Assembly: GCA_910584125.1 (NCBI GenBank)
Contig: CAJTXU010000040.1
Location: 1 to 17,439, forward strand
DNA: 17,439 nt
Origin: an uncultured Muribaculaceae bacterium
Lineage (GTDB): Bacteria > Bacteroidota > Bacteroidia > Bacteroidales > Muribaculaceae
Direction: 5' to 3'
The position numbers were made by a program, and so were the translations under genes. The notes beneath the pieces were generated by a model, which saw nothing but the letters and a program-made list of their open reading frames with translations, was not told where the DNA came from and did no database searches. This document shows positions 6,687-13,740 of this stretch, piece after piece (position 1 is the stretch's first letter; every line of letters starts with the position of its first letter).

Positions 6687-7617
6687 TGACAAAATCAGAG
6701 GTGCCATCGTGGGCTTCGCATTCGGCGACGCCCTCGGACTCGGCACGGAGTTCATGACGAGGCATGAGATCGAGACGTACTATCCCGACGGCCTCCGCAG
6801 TTTCCGACAGATTATCCGCGACTCACACAGATGCCAATGGAAGCGGGGGGAATGGACCAACGACACCGACCTGGTGAAGCTGATGCTGGAATGCGTGGTC
6901 GCGAACCACGGATTCGACGTGCACAGCCAGGCCGCCACCTTCAAGAGATGGTTCGACGAGGCTCCGCGCGACCTCGCGCCGATATTCCGGATACTGTGCC
7001 AGGACCCTGAATGGCTCGTTTCGCCCGTCTCGACGACCCACCGTCACTGGCGCGAGGCCCGCATCACGGAGGCGAGCAACGAGTCGGTGCAGCGTTCGTT
7101 CGTGACCGGACTCACAAGCCCGGTCGATGAGCTCGACGAGCACACACGGCAGTTTGTACTCATCACCAACGACGACTCACGCTGCGTGTCGACCGCCATG
7201 ATACTCGCCCGGATGTTCAGCTCGCTGCTCCACAACGACGGCGAACCGACATACAGCGAACTGGCGGAAATCTGCGTCAACGTCGACCCGCGCACGCTCC
7301 CTTTCCTCAAGAAGGCATACGAGGGTGACATCGACTCGCTCGGAATCGACGACGAGGAGACATGGGCATGGACCCGCAAGGCCATGGCGGCCGCGCTGTG
7401 GGGATATTGGCACGGCAGCGATCCGGCAGACTCGATATACAAGGTGGTCCACCTCGGCGGCGACGCCGACTCCAACGCGGCGCTCACCGGGGCGCTGGTC
7501 GGGCTCAAGTACGGCTACGACGCGATTCCCGAAGAGAAGAAGAACATCATAGGTCTTGACTCGCTGTTCGAACTCAGCGACCTCGTGACCGGATACATAG
7601 AAAACAACCACAGATAG
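6676..7617 (+). CDS. ADP-ribosylglycohydrolase family protein
   Basis: Members of this family (ARH/DraG) remove ADP-ribose from proteins or small molecules using a dinuclear metal site. The 313-residue protein has the expected order of motifs: IRGAIVGFAFGDALGLGTEF near the N-terminus, WTNDTDL (60-66) in place of the usual WT(D)DT, and HLGGDADSNAALTGALVGLKYG (259-280) in place of GGD(T)DT. Metal-ligand aspartates Asp63, Asp65, Asp263 and Asp265 can still be proposed, but the first Asp of DDT is Asn62, and Ser266 replaces the final Thr. No signal peptide or membrane segment is seen, so it is probably cytosolic. It follows its own promoter and leader and is 34 nt before menA. The substrate cannot be told from sequence; ADP-ribosyl-protein, O-acetyl-ADP-ribose or a modified nucleic acid are all possible. 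Confidence 0.85.
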   Translation: MELNDKIRGAIVGFAFGDALGLGTEFMTRHEIETYYPDGLRSFRQIIRDSHRCQWKRGEWTNDTDLVKLMLECVVANHGFDVHSQAATFKRWFDEAPRDLAPIFRILCQDPEWLVSPVSTTHRHWREARITEASNESVQRSFVTGLTSPVDELDEHTRQFVLITNDDSRCVSTAMILARMFSSLLHNDGEPTYSELAEICVNVDPRTLPFLKKAYEGDIDSLGIDDEETWAWTRKAMAAALWGYWHGSDPADSIYKVVHLGGDADSNAALTGALVGLKYGYDAIPEEKKNIIGLDSLFELSDLVTGYIENNHR

Positions 7618-7651
7618 AGACACCGACACACAGACATATCGCAAGAGAATC

Positions 7652-8539
7652 ATGACAGAAAAGGCAAAGGCATGGATCAGGGCTATGAGGCTGCACACGC
7701 TGCCGGTCTCGGTGGCCGGGACAGTGACGGCGGCGGGATGCGCCGCGCATTATCATTCATTCAGTCTCGCGCCGTTTCTGATATGCCTCTTTTTCGCGGT
7801 GGGCGCGCAGATAGTGTCCAATTTCGCGAACGAATATTTCGACTACGTCAACGGCCTTGACCGCAAGGGCCGTGAAGGGTTCCGCCGCGGGGTCACCGAG
7901 GGCGACATCTCGCCCCGGGCCATGCGTGCGGCGACGTTCGGACTGCTCTGCACGGTGTGCGCCGCCGGTTGCAGCCTCATCTGGTGGGGCGGCTGGTGGC
8001 TGCTCGCCGTCGGCGTCGCCGTGGCGCTGTTCGCGCTCGGCTACTCCACGGGGCCGTATCCGCTGTCGCACCACGGCCTGGGCGAGATAGCGGTGGTCAT
8101 ATTCTTCGGCGTCGTGCCGGTGATATTCACCACCTACGTGCAGACGCAGTCGTGGCAAATGCTGCCCGTGGCTTTGCCTCTTTCGCTGGCCGTGGGATTC
8201 ATGGGAGCCAACGTCCTCGTGGTCAACAACTACCGTGACGCCGACGACGACCGTGCCGTCGGCAAGCGCACTCTCGCCGTGAGATGGGGACGGCCGGCCA
8301 TGGCACGTCTCTATCTGATCAACGGATTCGTGGCCCTGGCATGTGTCGAGGTGGCCACGGCGCTGCGCATCGACCCAGTCTGGCAGCTGGGCGCATTGGC
8401 GTACATCAACATACACTGGATGCTCTGGCAACGTCTCCGCCGGGCCGAGGGAGCCGAGCTAAACCCTCTGCTCGGCAAGACGGCGATGCTGATGTTCGCG
8501 GCCTCGGTGTGGCTTCTGCTCGCGCTCTGCATGGCATGA
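7652..8539 (+). CDS. menA: 1,4-dihydroxy-2-naphthoate polyprenyltransferase
   Basis: MenA attaches a polyprenyl chain to DHNA at the cytoplasmic membrane, giving demethylmenaquinone for the anaerobic respiratory chain. The 295-residue protein is an UbiA-type membrane enzyme with about eight or nine hydrophobic helices. The first Asp-rich motif is NFANEYFDYVNGLD (57-70) with Asn60, Asp64 and Asp70. The second is NNYRDADDDRAVGKRTLAVR (about 192-211), both binding Mg-diphosphate. The starting MTEKAKAWIRAMRLHTLPVS is typical of MenA. It lies 34 nt downstream of the ADP-ribosylglycohydrolase gene and is probably co-transcribed. The isoprenoid substrate depends on IspH, encoded nearby. UbiA itself is unlikely because the GKRTLAVRWG motif and the Bacteroidota context favour menaquinone. 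Confidence 0.93.
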   Translation: MTEKAKAWIRAMRLHTLPVSVAGTVTAAGCAAHYHSFSLAPFLICLFFAVGAQIVSNFANEYFDYVNGLDRKGREGFRRGVTEGDISPRAMRAATFGLLCTVCAAGCSLIWWGGWWLLAVGVAVALFALGYSTGPYPLSHHGLGEIAVVIFFGVVPVIFTTYVQTQSWQMLPVALPLSLAVGFMGANVLVVNNYRDADDDRAVGKRTLAVRWGRPAMARLYLINGFVALACVEVATALRIDPVWQLGALAYINIHWMLWQRLRRAEGAELNPLLGKTAMLMFAASVWLLLALCMA

Positions 8540-8574
8540 CTGTCGATAAGTTTCGATAAAATATGAGGTCGCGA

Positions 8575-8607
8575 TTGCGACGCATAGCGAAACTATCGTT
8601 AACTTTG
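8575..8607 (+). promoter_or_regulatory. Bacteroidota-type promoter for dnaB
   Basis: TAACTTTG at 8600-8607 is a full match to the -7 consensus TAnnTTTG, with TTG at 8575-8577 as the -33 element 22 nt upstream. The start would be near 8613, leaving a 20-nt leader before the dnaB ATG. A small hairpin (GTCGC at 8568-8572, loop GATT, GCGAC at 8577-8581) overlaps the -33 element. Confidence 0.75.
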
Positions 8608-8633
8608 CACCCGAAATCCAACGACACACAGCA

Positions 8634-10232
8634 ATGGCAGACAACAGATACCCCAGAAAGCCCGAGTTCCAGCCCGCGATGAAGAGCCCGGAGGGCAAGC
8701 TTCCGCCTCACGACACGGAGCTCGAGGAGGTGGTGCTCGGAGCGCTGATGCTTGAGAAGGACGCGTATATGTCGGTGGCCGACTTCCTGACCCCGGACGC
8801 CTTCTACGACCCACGCAACGCCAAGATATACGACGCCATAAGCACGCTGGGATTCAACCAGCGCCCCATCGACATGATCACCGTCACCGAGCAGCTGCGC
8901 GTCAACGGCACGCTCGACGCCGTGGGCGGAGCCGTGCATATCGCCGAGCTCACCTCACGCGTCTATTCGGCCGCCAACGTGGAGTTTCACGCCAAGATCG
9001 TGTCGCAGAAATTCCTGGCGCGACGTCTCATCAAGTTCGCCTCGCAGGTGTCGACCGACGCCTACGACGAGGCCAATGACGTCGACGACCTCCTGCAGCA
9101 GGCCGAAGGCCAGCTTTTCGAAATCTCGCAGACGCATCTCAAGCGCGAGGTCACACAGATCGACCCTGTGCTCAACCTCGCCCTCGAACAGATTCAGACC
9201 GCGGCCAACACCTCCACCGGTCTGTCGGGCCTGAAGACTGGCTATGACGAGCTCGACCGCATGACGTCGGGCTGGCAGAACTCCGACCTGATCATCATCG
9301 CCGCACGCCCCGCGATGGGTAAGACGGCGTTCGTGCTCTCCATGGCCAAGAACATGGCCCTCGACTACAACACGCCCGTGGCCATATTCACGCTCGAGAT
9401 GGCCAACGTGCAGCTCGTGAAGCGTCTGATAAGCAACGTTGCCAACCTCGAAGGCGAGAAGATCAAGAGCGGTCAGCTCAGTCCCGAGGAATGGGAGCGC
9501 CTCAACTCGCGCATCGCCACGATTTACAGTGCCCCGATGTATCTCGACGAGACGCCGGGACTCTCCATCACCGAACTCCGCACGAAGGCCCGCCGGCTCG
9601 TGCGCGAGCATGGCGTGAAGCTGATCATGATCGACTACCTGCAGCTGATGAACGCCACCGGCATGAAGCTCGGCAGCCGCGAGCAGGAGGTCTCAACCAT
9701 ATCGCGCTCGCTGAAGGCCCTGGCCAAGGAGCTGAACATCCCGATCATCGCATTGTCGCAGCTGAACCGAAGCACGGAGACGCGCGAGGACAAACGCCCT
9801 GTGCTTTCCGACCTCCGCGAGTCGGGAGCCATCGAGCAGGACGCCGACATCGTCTGCTTCATCCATCGACCCGAATATTACACCAAGAGCGCGGTGGACG
9901 CCAACAACAACGACATCCGCGGTCTCGCCGAACTCATAGTGGCCAAGCACCGAAGCGGCGCCGTGGGCGACGTGAAGCTGAGATTCGTGAGCCGTTTCGC
10001 CCGGTTCGAGAACTGGAACGAGAACGCCGACCTGCTGAATGCCGCCATCGGCGAGCGGGAGCTCAGACGCGAGGAGTCGCGCATGAACAACGAGCCGTCG
10101 CAGGGTCAGGGCTTCGCCTTCGCCGACGCCGGCGCGCACACGGCCCCGGGCATCGGCGGTATGGGCGGCGCGGGATTCGACACTTCGCCCGACATAATGC
10201 CCGGACCGGGCGACGAATCAGTGCCTTTCTGA
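8634..10232 (+). CDS. dnaB: Replicative DNA helicase DnaB
   Basis: DnaB is the hexameric 5'-3' helicase of the replication fork that works with DnaG primase. The N-terminal helical domain (about 26-130; PHDTELEEVVLGALML) is followed by a linker helix and the RecA-like ATPase domain from about 195. Walker A is ARPAMGKT (224-231), Walker B is LIMIDYLQLM (330-339), and SQLNR (375-379) and SDLRESGAIEQDAD (391-404) are the hallmark later motifs. The 532-residue length is normal; no intein is present. The last 45 residues form a Gly/Pro/Ala-rich tail ending GDESVPF, which recalls the acidic tip of SSB. The gene has its own promoter and a strong terminator, so it is probably monocistronic. The start MADNRYPRK is the first ATG after the promoter. 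Confidence 0.96.
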   Translation: MADNRYPRKPEFQPAMKSPEGKLPPHDTELEEVVLGALMLEKDAYMSVADFLTPDAFYDPRNAKIYDAISTLGFNQRPIDMITVTEQLRVNGTLDAVGGAVHIAELTSRVYSAANVEFHAKIVSQKFLARRLIKFASQVSTDAYDEANDVDDLLQQAEGQLFEISQTHLKREVTQIDPVLNLALEQIQTAANTSTGLSGLKTGYDELDRMTSGWQNSDLIIIAARPAMGKTAFVLSMAKNMALDYNTPVAIFTLEMANVQLVKRLISNVANLEGEKIKSGQLSPEEWERLNSRIATIYSAPMYLDETPGLSITELRTKARRLVREHGVKLIMIDYLQLMNATGMKLGSREQEVSTISRSLKALAKELNIPIIALSQLNRSTETREDKRPVLSDLRESGAIEQDADIVCFIHRPEYYTKSAVDANNNDIRGLAELIVAKHRSGAVGDVKLRFVSRFARFENWNENADLLNAAIGERELRREESRMNNEPSQGQGFAFADAGAHTAPGIGGMGGAGFDTSPDIMPGPGDESVPF

Positions 10233-10245
10233 ACAATCACATCAA

Positions 10246-10276
10246 GGCTTCCCTGACGCGCGGGGAAGCCGTTTTT
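10246..10276 (+). terminator. Intrinsic terminator after dnaB
   Basis: GGCTTCCC (10246-10253) pairs perfectly with GGGAAGCC (10263-10270) around a 9-nt loop. It is followed one base later by TTTTT and a further T-rich run (TTCTTTTTC). It lies 14 nt after the dnaB stop and is a textbook rho-independent terminator. Confidence 0.9.
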
Positions 10277-10334
10277 ATTCTTTTTCTGTTAAAAAAACTT
10301 TTTTATGTCAAGGCGTGTTATAAAGTCAAAGCAG

Positions 10335-10388
10335 CTGAAAAGCATACACGAACAGACTTGAAAAGCACACGACAATGCTTGGAAAGCA
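10335..10388 (+). repeat. Three phased imperfect direct repeats before the small membrane protein gene
   Basis: CTGAAAAGCA (10335), CTTGAAAAGCA (10357) and CTTGGAAAGCA (10378) share the core TG(A/G)AAAGCA, at spacings of 23 and 21 nt, close to two helical turns. They end 15 nt before the next ATG. No consensus promoter is clear in 10286-10403, so these may be operator or activator sites; this role is inferred from spacing only. Confidence 0.4.
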
Positions 10389-10403
10389 CAAAATTTTAAG
10401 GTT

Positions 10404-10625
10404 ATGGAGAAAAAGGATACAAGAGAGCCCCGCGAGAACCGCGAGCTCATGAACGAAGAAGCCGGACGCCTCAGGCAGGAGGCCAGGGAGCGCCGCAACA
10501 ACAATACCCGTAAGACCAACCGTCTCTGGCTTTGGCTCGGGGTGCTGATACTGATATTCATACTCCTCTGGTGGCTGTGGTCGATCGGAACGTTCGAGGA
10601 CCTCTCCGGAGTCACCAACGGCTGA
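10404..10625 (+). CDS. Small single-pass membrane protein, unknown function
   Basis: The 73-residue protein has a charged N-terminal part (1-40) rich in Glu, Arg and Asn, with a helical heptad-like stretch ELMNEEAGRLRQEARERR. It has one strongly hydrophobic segment at about 41-61 (LWLWLGVLILIFILLWWLW) and a short acidic tail. The basic residues RKTNR directly before the segment predict a cytoplasmic N-terminus by the positive-inside rule. The segment is unusually rich in Trp (five of about twenty). There is no cleavage site or lipobox. It stands alone between the dnaB terminator and the restriction island, and its GC content resembles the left part. I do not recognise a family; it could be a regulator or adaptor of a membrane complex. 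Confidence 0.7.
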   Translation: MEKKDTREPRENRELMNEEAGRLRQEARERRNNNTRKTNRLWLWLGVLILIFILLWWLWSIGTFEDLSGVTNG

Positions 10626-10631
10626 AACGAC

Positions 10632-10647
10632 ATCGGATCCGTCCGAT
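10632..10647 (+). repeat. Small inverted repeat after the membrane protein gene
   Basis: ATCGGA (10632-10637) and TCCGAT (10642-10647) flank a TCCG loop, 7 nt after the stop codon. No T-tract follows, so a role in termination or mRNA 3'-end protection is only possible. Confidence 0.35.
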
Positions 10648-10649
10648 AG

Positions 10650-10707
10650 AAGCGCAAGGGGATTGCAAAAAGCGCAGGGGATTTCAAAAAGCGCAGGGGA
10701 TTGTGAA
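10650..10707 (+). repeat. Three tandem 19-20-bp repeats
   Basis: The unit AAGCGCAGGGGATTGCAAA occurs three times in direct succession at 10650-10669 (one extra A), 10670-10688 (ATTTC for ATTGC) and 10689-10707 (ATTGTGAA end). They lie exactly where base composition starts to fall toward the restriction island. They are non-coding and do not look like a CRISPR because there are no spacers. They could be protein-binding iterons or slipped-strand duplication. Confidence 0.85.
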
Positions 10708-10730
10708 CCGTTTTACATTGGAGTTGTTAT

Positions 10731-10835
10731 ATGGATAAAAATCCAACCGGCCATTCATGGTTCTAACAAAGGGCCGAATTTCATTTTTCAAATGACCGGG
10801 TATCAACCTCAGGCTTCGGCCTGAGGTTTCTTTTT
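10731..10835 (+). ncRNA. Candidate small RNA or short leader ending in an intrinsic terminator
   Basis: Several hairpins can be drawn: TGGAT/ATCCA around AAAA (10732-10745), CGGCC with GGCCG (10748-10752, 10772-10776) and CATTT-TTC-AAATG (10782-10794). The terminator stem at 10805-10828 follows. The same stretch also holds ATG GAT AAA... for the 11-residue MDKNPTGHSWF (10731-10766). A TTTACATTGGA like that of the hsdR promoter lies just upstream, but without a clear -7 box. No known RNA family is recognised. Confidence 0.25.
10805..10835 (+). terminator. Strong intrinsic terminator with TTCG tetraloop
   Basis: AACCTCAGGC (10805-10814) and GCCTGAGGTT (10819-10828) form a perfect 10-bp stem closed by the very stable TTCG loop, followed by TTTCTTTTT-type T-rich sequence. 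It would stop transcription arriving from the left and isolates the restriction operon behind its own promoter. Confidence 0.92.
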
Positions 10836-10914
10836 GCGTAAACTGGAAACAGGACTAAGAGTCTTGGGATTACATTTTCTGTTGTGCTGCGGTAGAAAAA
10901 AATGCTCCTTTACA

Positions 10915-10944
10915 TTGGAATTTCAGAATTTATCGCTAAATTTG
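10915..10944 (+). promoter_or_regulatory. Bacteroidota-type promoter of the restriction operon
   Basis: TTG at 10915-10917 and TAAATTTG at 10937-10944 are separated by 19 nt, matching the TTG/TAnnTTTG consensus very well. Transcription would start near 10950, giving a leader of about 45 nt before the hsdR ATG at 10995. No controller (C-protein) gene or obvious operator palindrome is seen. Confidence 0.8.
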
Positions 10945-10994
10945 CATAACAAGTTAAAATCGCGATACCTGAAATTGCAAAAGAATCAACCTAC

Positions 10995-13724
10995 ATGACA
11001 CCCGAGGAAAAAGCGAGGATAAGGATAGACCAATGGTTTGAAGATGCCGGATGGGAAGTCTCCGACCGTGCCCACTATACGCCGTCATCTACGGCGGTGG
11101 CCATACGCGAGGGATTACTGGAGGGGAATCTTGAAGCAGACTATTTTCTGTTTATCAACGGGAAGGCTGTCGGTGTGCTTGAAGCCAAACGTAAAGAGAT
11201 TGATATTACTGCCGATTACGTGGCTGAACAGGCTGAGCACTACACCCGCGCTGTACCTTGTTGTTATCAGACCTATTCCAACCCTCTGCCTCTCGTGTAT
11301 CTATCCAATGGCAAATCTGTCCTTTTCAAGAATCAGAATAGGGAAGACTCGGGCTACGATGAGATAAACCGCATCCACTCTCCTAAAGAGATTGTCAAGA
11401 TGCTTGGGATAGAAGACAAGTTTGCAGGTCTTCCAATAGTGAAGAAACGCGGACTCCGCAACTGCCAATACGAGGCAATATCCGAACTTGAAAAATCTTT
11501 CCGCACCGGTCAGAACCGCGCTCTAATGGTATTGGCGACCGGCGACGGCAAAACATATACGGCTGTAACCGCCGCATATCGCTTCATAAACTATGCAAAA
11601 ATGAAGCGAGTCCTTTTCCTCGTTGACCGTAACAACCTTGGCAAACAGGCCGAAGGTGAATTCGGAACCTACAGACTGACAGAAAACGGCGACCCGTTCA
11701 ATACAATCTACGGCGTGGAACGTCTGAAATCATCGGCCATCCCTAAGGATGCCAATGTGGTAATCTCCACCATTCAGCGATTATTCGCTTTTCTGAAAGG
11801 AGAGCCGATCACGACCGACAATGACGATGACGAAGAATCCGGCACTACTGAAGATATAATCCTCCCTCCGAATCCGGCTTTGCCGCAGGATTATTTCGAC
11901 CTCATCATTATCGATGAATGCCACCGGTCGATTTATGGCAACTGGAAGAAAGTGCTGGAATATTTCAACACAGCACGATTGATTGGCCTGACAGCGACAC
12001 CAGTTCCAGAAACCAAGGCGTTTTTCAACAACAATATAGTTGTCAATTATACTTTGGAAAAGTCAATAGTTGATGGTGTCAATGTGGGCGCAAGAATATA
12101 TCGCATCAAAACTCAAGAAACTGAAAACGGCGGAGCTATCCGTGTCGGCGACAAACTGCGTCAGGTGACGCGCTACACTGGCAAAGTGGAGACAATCACC
12201 AACCGTGAATCGCAGAACTACACAAAGGAAGAACTCAACCGCTCCATTATCAATCCGGCTCAGATTAAGCTTATTCTCCAGACGTTTAAGGATGCTGTTT
12301 ATTCGGAAATGTTTATTGAACCGCAGAGGGAGGCGAACTTCGATTACCTGCCCAAAACTCTGATATTCGCTCTCAACGAGGCCCATGCCAACAACATCGT
12401 CAGGATAGCCCGAGAGGTCTTCGGCAAGGAGGATGATGAAAAGTTCGTTCAGAAAATAACTTATTCGTCAGGTGACAGCGATGCCCTTATCCGTTCTTTT
12501 AGAAACGACAAGGAGTTCCGTATTGCCGTGACCTGTACTCTTGTCGCCACCGGCACGGATGTAAAACCGCTTGAAGTCCTGATATTCATGCGAGATGTCC
12601 GCTCCGAGCCATTGTATATCCAGATGAAAGGACGCGGCACACGCACCATCGGTGATGATGTTCTGCAAAACGTGACTCCGAATGCGTTCAGCAAGGACTG
12701 CTTTTTCCTTGTGGATGCGGTAGGTGTGACTGAATCCGAGAAGACTGTTCCTGCTCCCGGCGAAGATGAAGGGGCAACCGAAACAATAACATTCAAGAAA
12801 CTTCTTGAACGGATGACGCACGGCGAACTCCCTGACGGTTATTTCAAACTTCTGGCGGCCCGGCTTGCACGTATCTCTTCTAAATCTACGGAGGGTCAGC
12901 GCAATGACTTTACCGGACTCACCCATGGCACAACTATGGCCGACCTGTCGGAACGGATGTTCAAGGCAATCGACCCTGAAACACATCCGTCACTGCCGCC
13001 TTATCGCAATGTCAATGAGCCGAACTTGGAACGGAAAGGACTCTTCGCACCATTGGCGAATAATCCGAAAGCCCGTGAACTTCTGCTAACTCTCAATGCC
13101 GGCTTCATCAAGACCTTGATGCCCGGCGAGGACACCCTCATATCCAAAGGATTCTCAATGGAGGAGGCGCAGGAAACGACATCCGCTTTCGAGGAATATT
13201 GCAAGACACATGCCGATGAAATCGAGGCATTGCGAATAATCCACAACAATTCCGGTGAACCGTTGACCTATTCAATGCTTCGCGACCTCTCTGTTCAGCT
13301 TCGACGGGCTAATTCTCAGTTCAATGTCTCTCAGCTGTGGAATTGTTATTCCCTGCTCAACCGCGAGAAGGTAAAGCCCCGCTCGACGCAGGAGGAAAAG
13401 GAAGCGCTTACCAATATTATTCAACTGGTACGCTATGCTCTCGGTCAGATTGACCGCCTCGACTCGCTATGCTCGTCGGCCAACCAATATTTCAATCTTT
13501 GGTATGGTCAGCTTCAGAGAAAAATCTCGGACAAACAGATTGAGGTAATCAAACATGTGGTAAGATACATAGCCTCCAACGGAGCTGTGACAATCAAGGA
13601 CATCAGAGAGGAAGATAAATCGCAGGCTGCCCAACTTGTAAAGGTATTCGGCAATCTCAATGAAGCAAACAAGGCTCTTCTTTCTCTCGCCGGATTCATA
13701 ATCTATCACAGAAACGTAGCCTAA
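10995..13724 (+). CDS. hsdR: Type I restriction endonuclease, R subunit (EcoEI-like)
   Basis: HsdR is the motor and nuclease of a type I restriction complex: it translocates unmodified DNA past the HsdM-HsdS core and cuts it. The 909-residue protein begins with the HsdR N-terminal nuclease fold, where Asp49 (ADYFLF) and VLEAK (Glu63, Lys65) form the PD-(D/E)xK site. The SF2 motor shows a Q-motif-like RNCQYEAI, motif I ATGDGKT (181-187; Thr or Ala is commoner than Asp), motif II DECH (307-310), motif III TATP (333-336) and motif VI QMKGRGTR (543-550). An acidic stretch (about 276-286) precedes motif II. The C-terminal 250 residues are helical, as in the EcoEI R C-terminal domain that docks to the methylase. 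It is the first gene of the operon; hsdM starts 16 nt downstream. Intact throughout. Confidence 0.95.
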   Translation: MTPEEKARIRIDQWFEDAGWEVSDRAHYTPSSTAVAIREGLLEGNLEADYFLFINGKAVGVLEAKRKEIDITADYVAEQAEHYTRAVPCCYQTYSNPLPLVYLSNGKSVLFKNQNREDSGYDEINRIHSPKEIVKMLGIEDKFAGLPIVKKRGLRNCQYEAISELEKSFRTGQNRALMVLATGDGKTYTAVTAAYRFINYAKMKRVLFLVDRNNLGKQAEGEFGTYRLTENGDPFNTIYGVERLKSSAIPKDANVVISTIQRLFAFLKGEPITTDNDDDEESGTTEDIILPPNPALPQDYFDLIIIDECHRSIYGNWKKVLEYFNTARLIGLTATPVPETKAFFNNNIVVNYTLEKSIVDGVNVGARIYRIKTQETENGGAIRVGDKLRQVTRYTGKVETITNRESQNYTKEELNRSIINPAQIKLILQTFKDAVYSEMFIEPQREANFDYLPKTLIFALNEAHANNIVRIAREVFGKEDDEKFVQKITYSSGDSDALIRSFRNDKEFRIAVTCTLVATGTDVKPLEVLIFMRDVRSEPLYIQMKGRGTRTIGDDVLQNVTPNAFSKDCFFLVDAVGVTESEKTVPAPGEDEGATETITFKKLLERMTHGELPDGYFKLLAARLARISSKSTEGQRNDFTGLTHGTTMADLSERMFKAIDPETHPSLPPYRNVNEPNLERKGLFAPLANNPKARELLLTLNAGFIKTLMPGEDTLISKGFSMEEAQETTSAFEEYCKTHADEIEALRIIHNNSGEPLTYSMLRDLSVQLRRANSQFNVSQLWNCYSLLNREKVKPRSTQEEKEALTNIIQLVRYALGQIDRLDSLCSSANQYFNLWYGQLQRKISDKQIEVIKHVVRYIASNGAVTIKDIREEDKSQAAQLVKVFGNLNEANKALLSLAGFIIYHRNVA

Positions 13725-13740
13725 AAACATCAAATCGGCA

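Larger units (their letters stand above)
10626..10994. other. 369-nt intergenic boundary region
   Basis: This gap separates the GC-rich housekeeping genes from the lower-GC restriction operon. From left to right it contains a small inverted repeat, three tandem 19-20-bp repeats, a first copy of TTTACATTGGA (10712-10722), a mini-ORF from 10731 and a 12-codon frame from 10757, a strong TTCG-loop terminator (10805-10835), a second copy of TTTACATTGGA (10909-10919) and the hsdR promoter. No tRNA, integrase or clear attachment-site core is visible. The stretch 10836-10908 shows nothing recognisable. Confidence 0.6.

Noticed and set aside
6676..7617. ADP-ribosylglycohydrolase gene as antitoxin to a neighbouring ADP-ribosylating toxin
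   Set aside because: No toxin-like gene of that kind lies beside it; the neighbours are tadA and menA.
9491..10399. 302-codon frame overlapping dnaB in another frame
   Set aside because: Arg/His/Pro-rich shadow of dnaB that runs through its terminator; no domain is visible.
10650..10707. CRISPR array
   Set aside because: The repeats are directly adjacent with no spacers, and no cas genes are present.
10626..10994. Integration site (tRNA or att core) for the restriction genes
   Set aside because: No tRNA-like sequence, integrase or pair of att-like direct repeats at both ends of the island was found; only one end is in the window.
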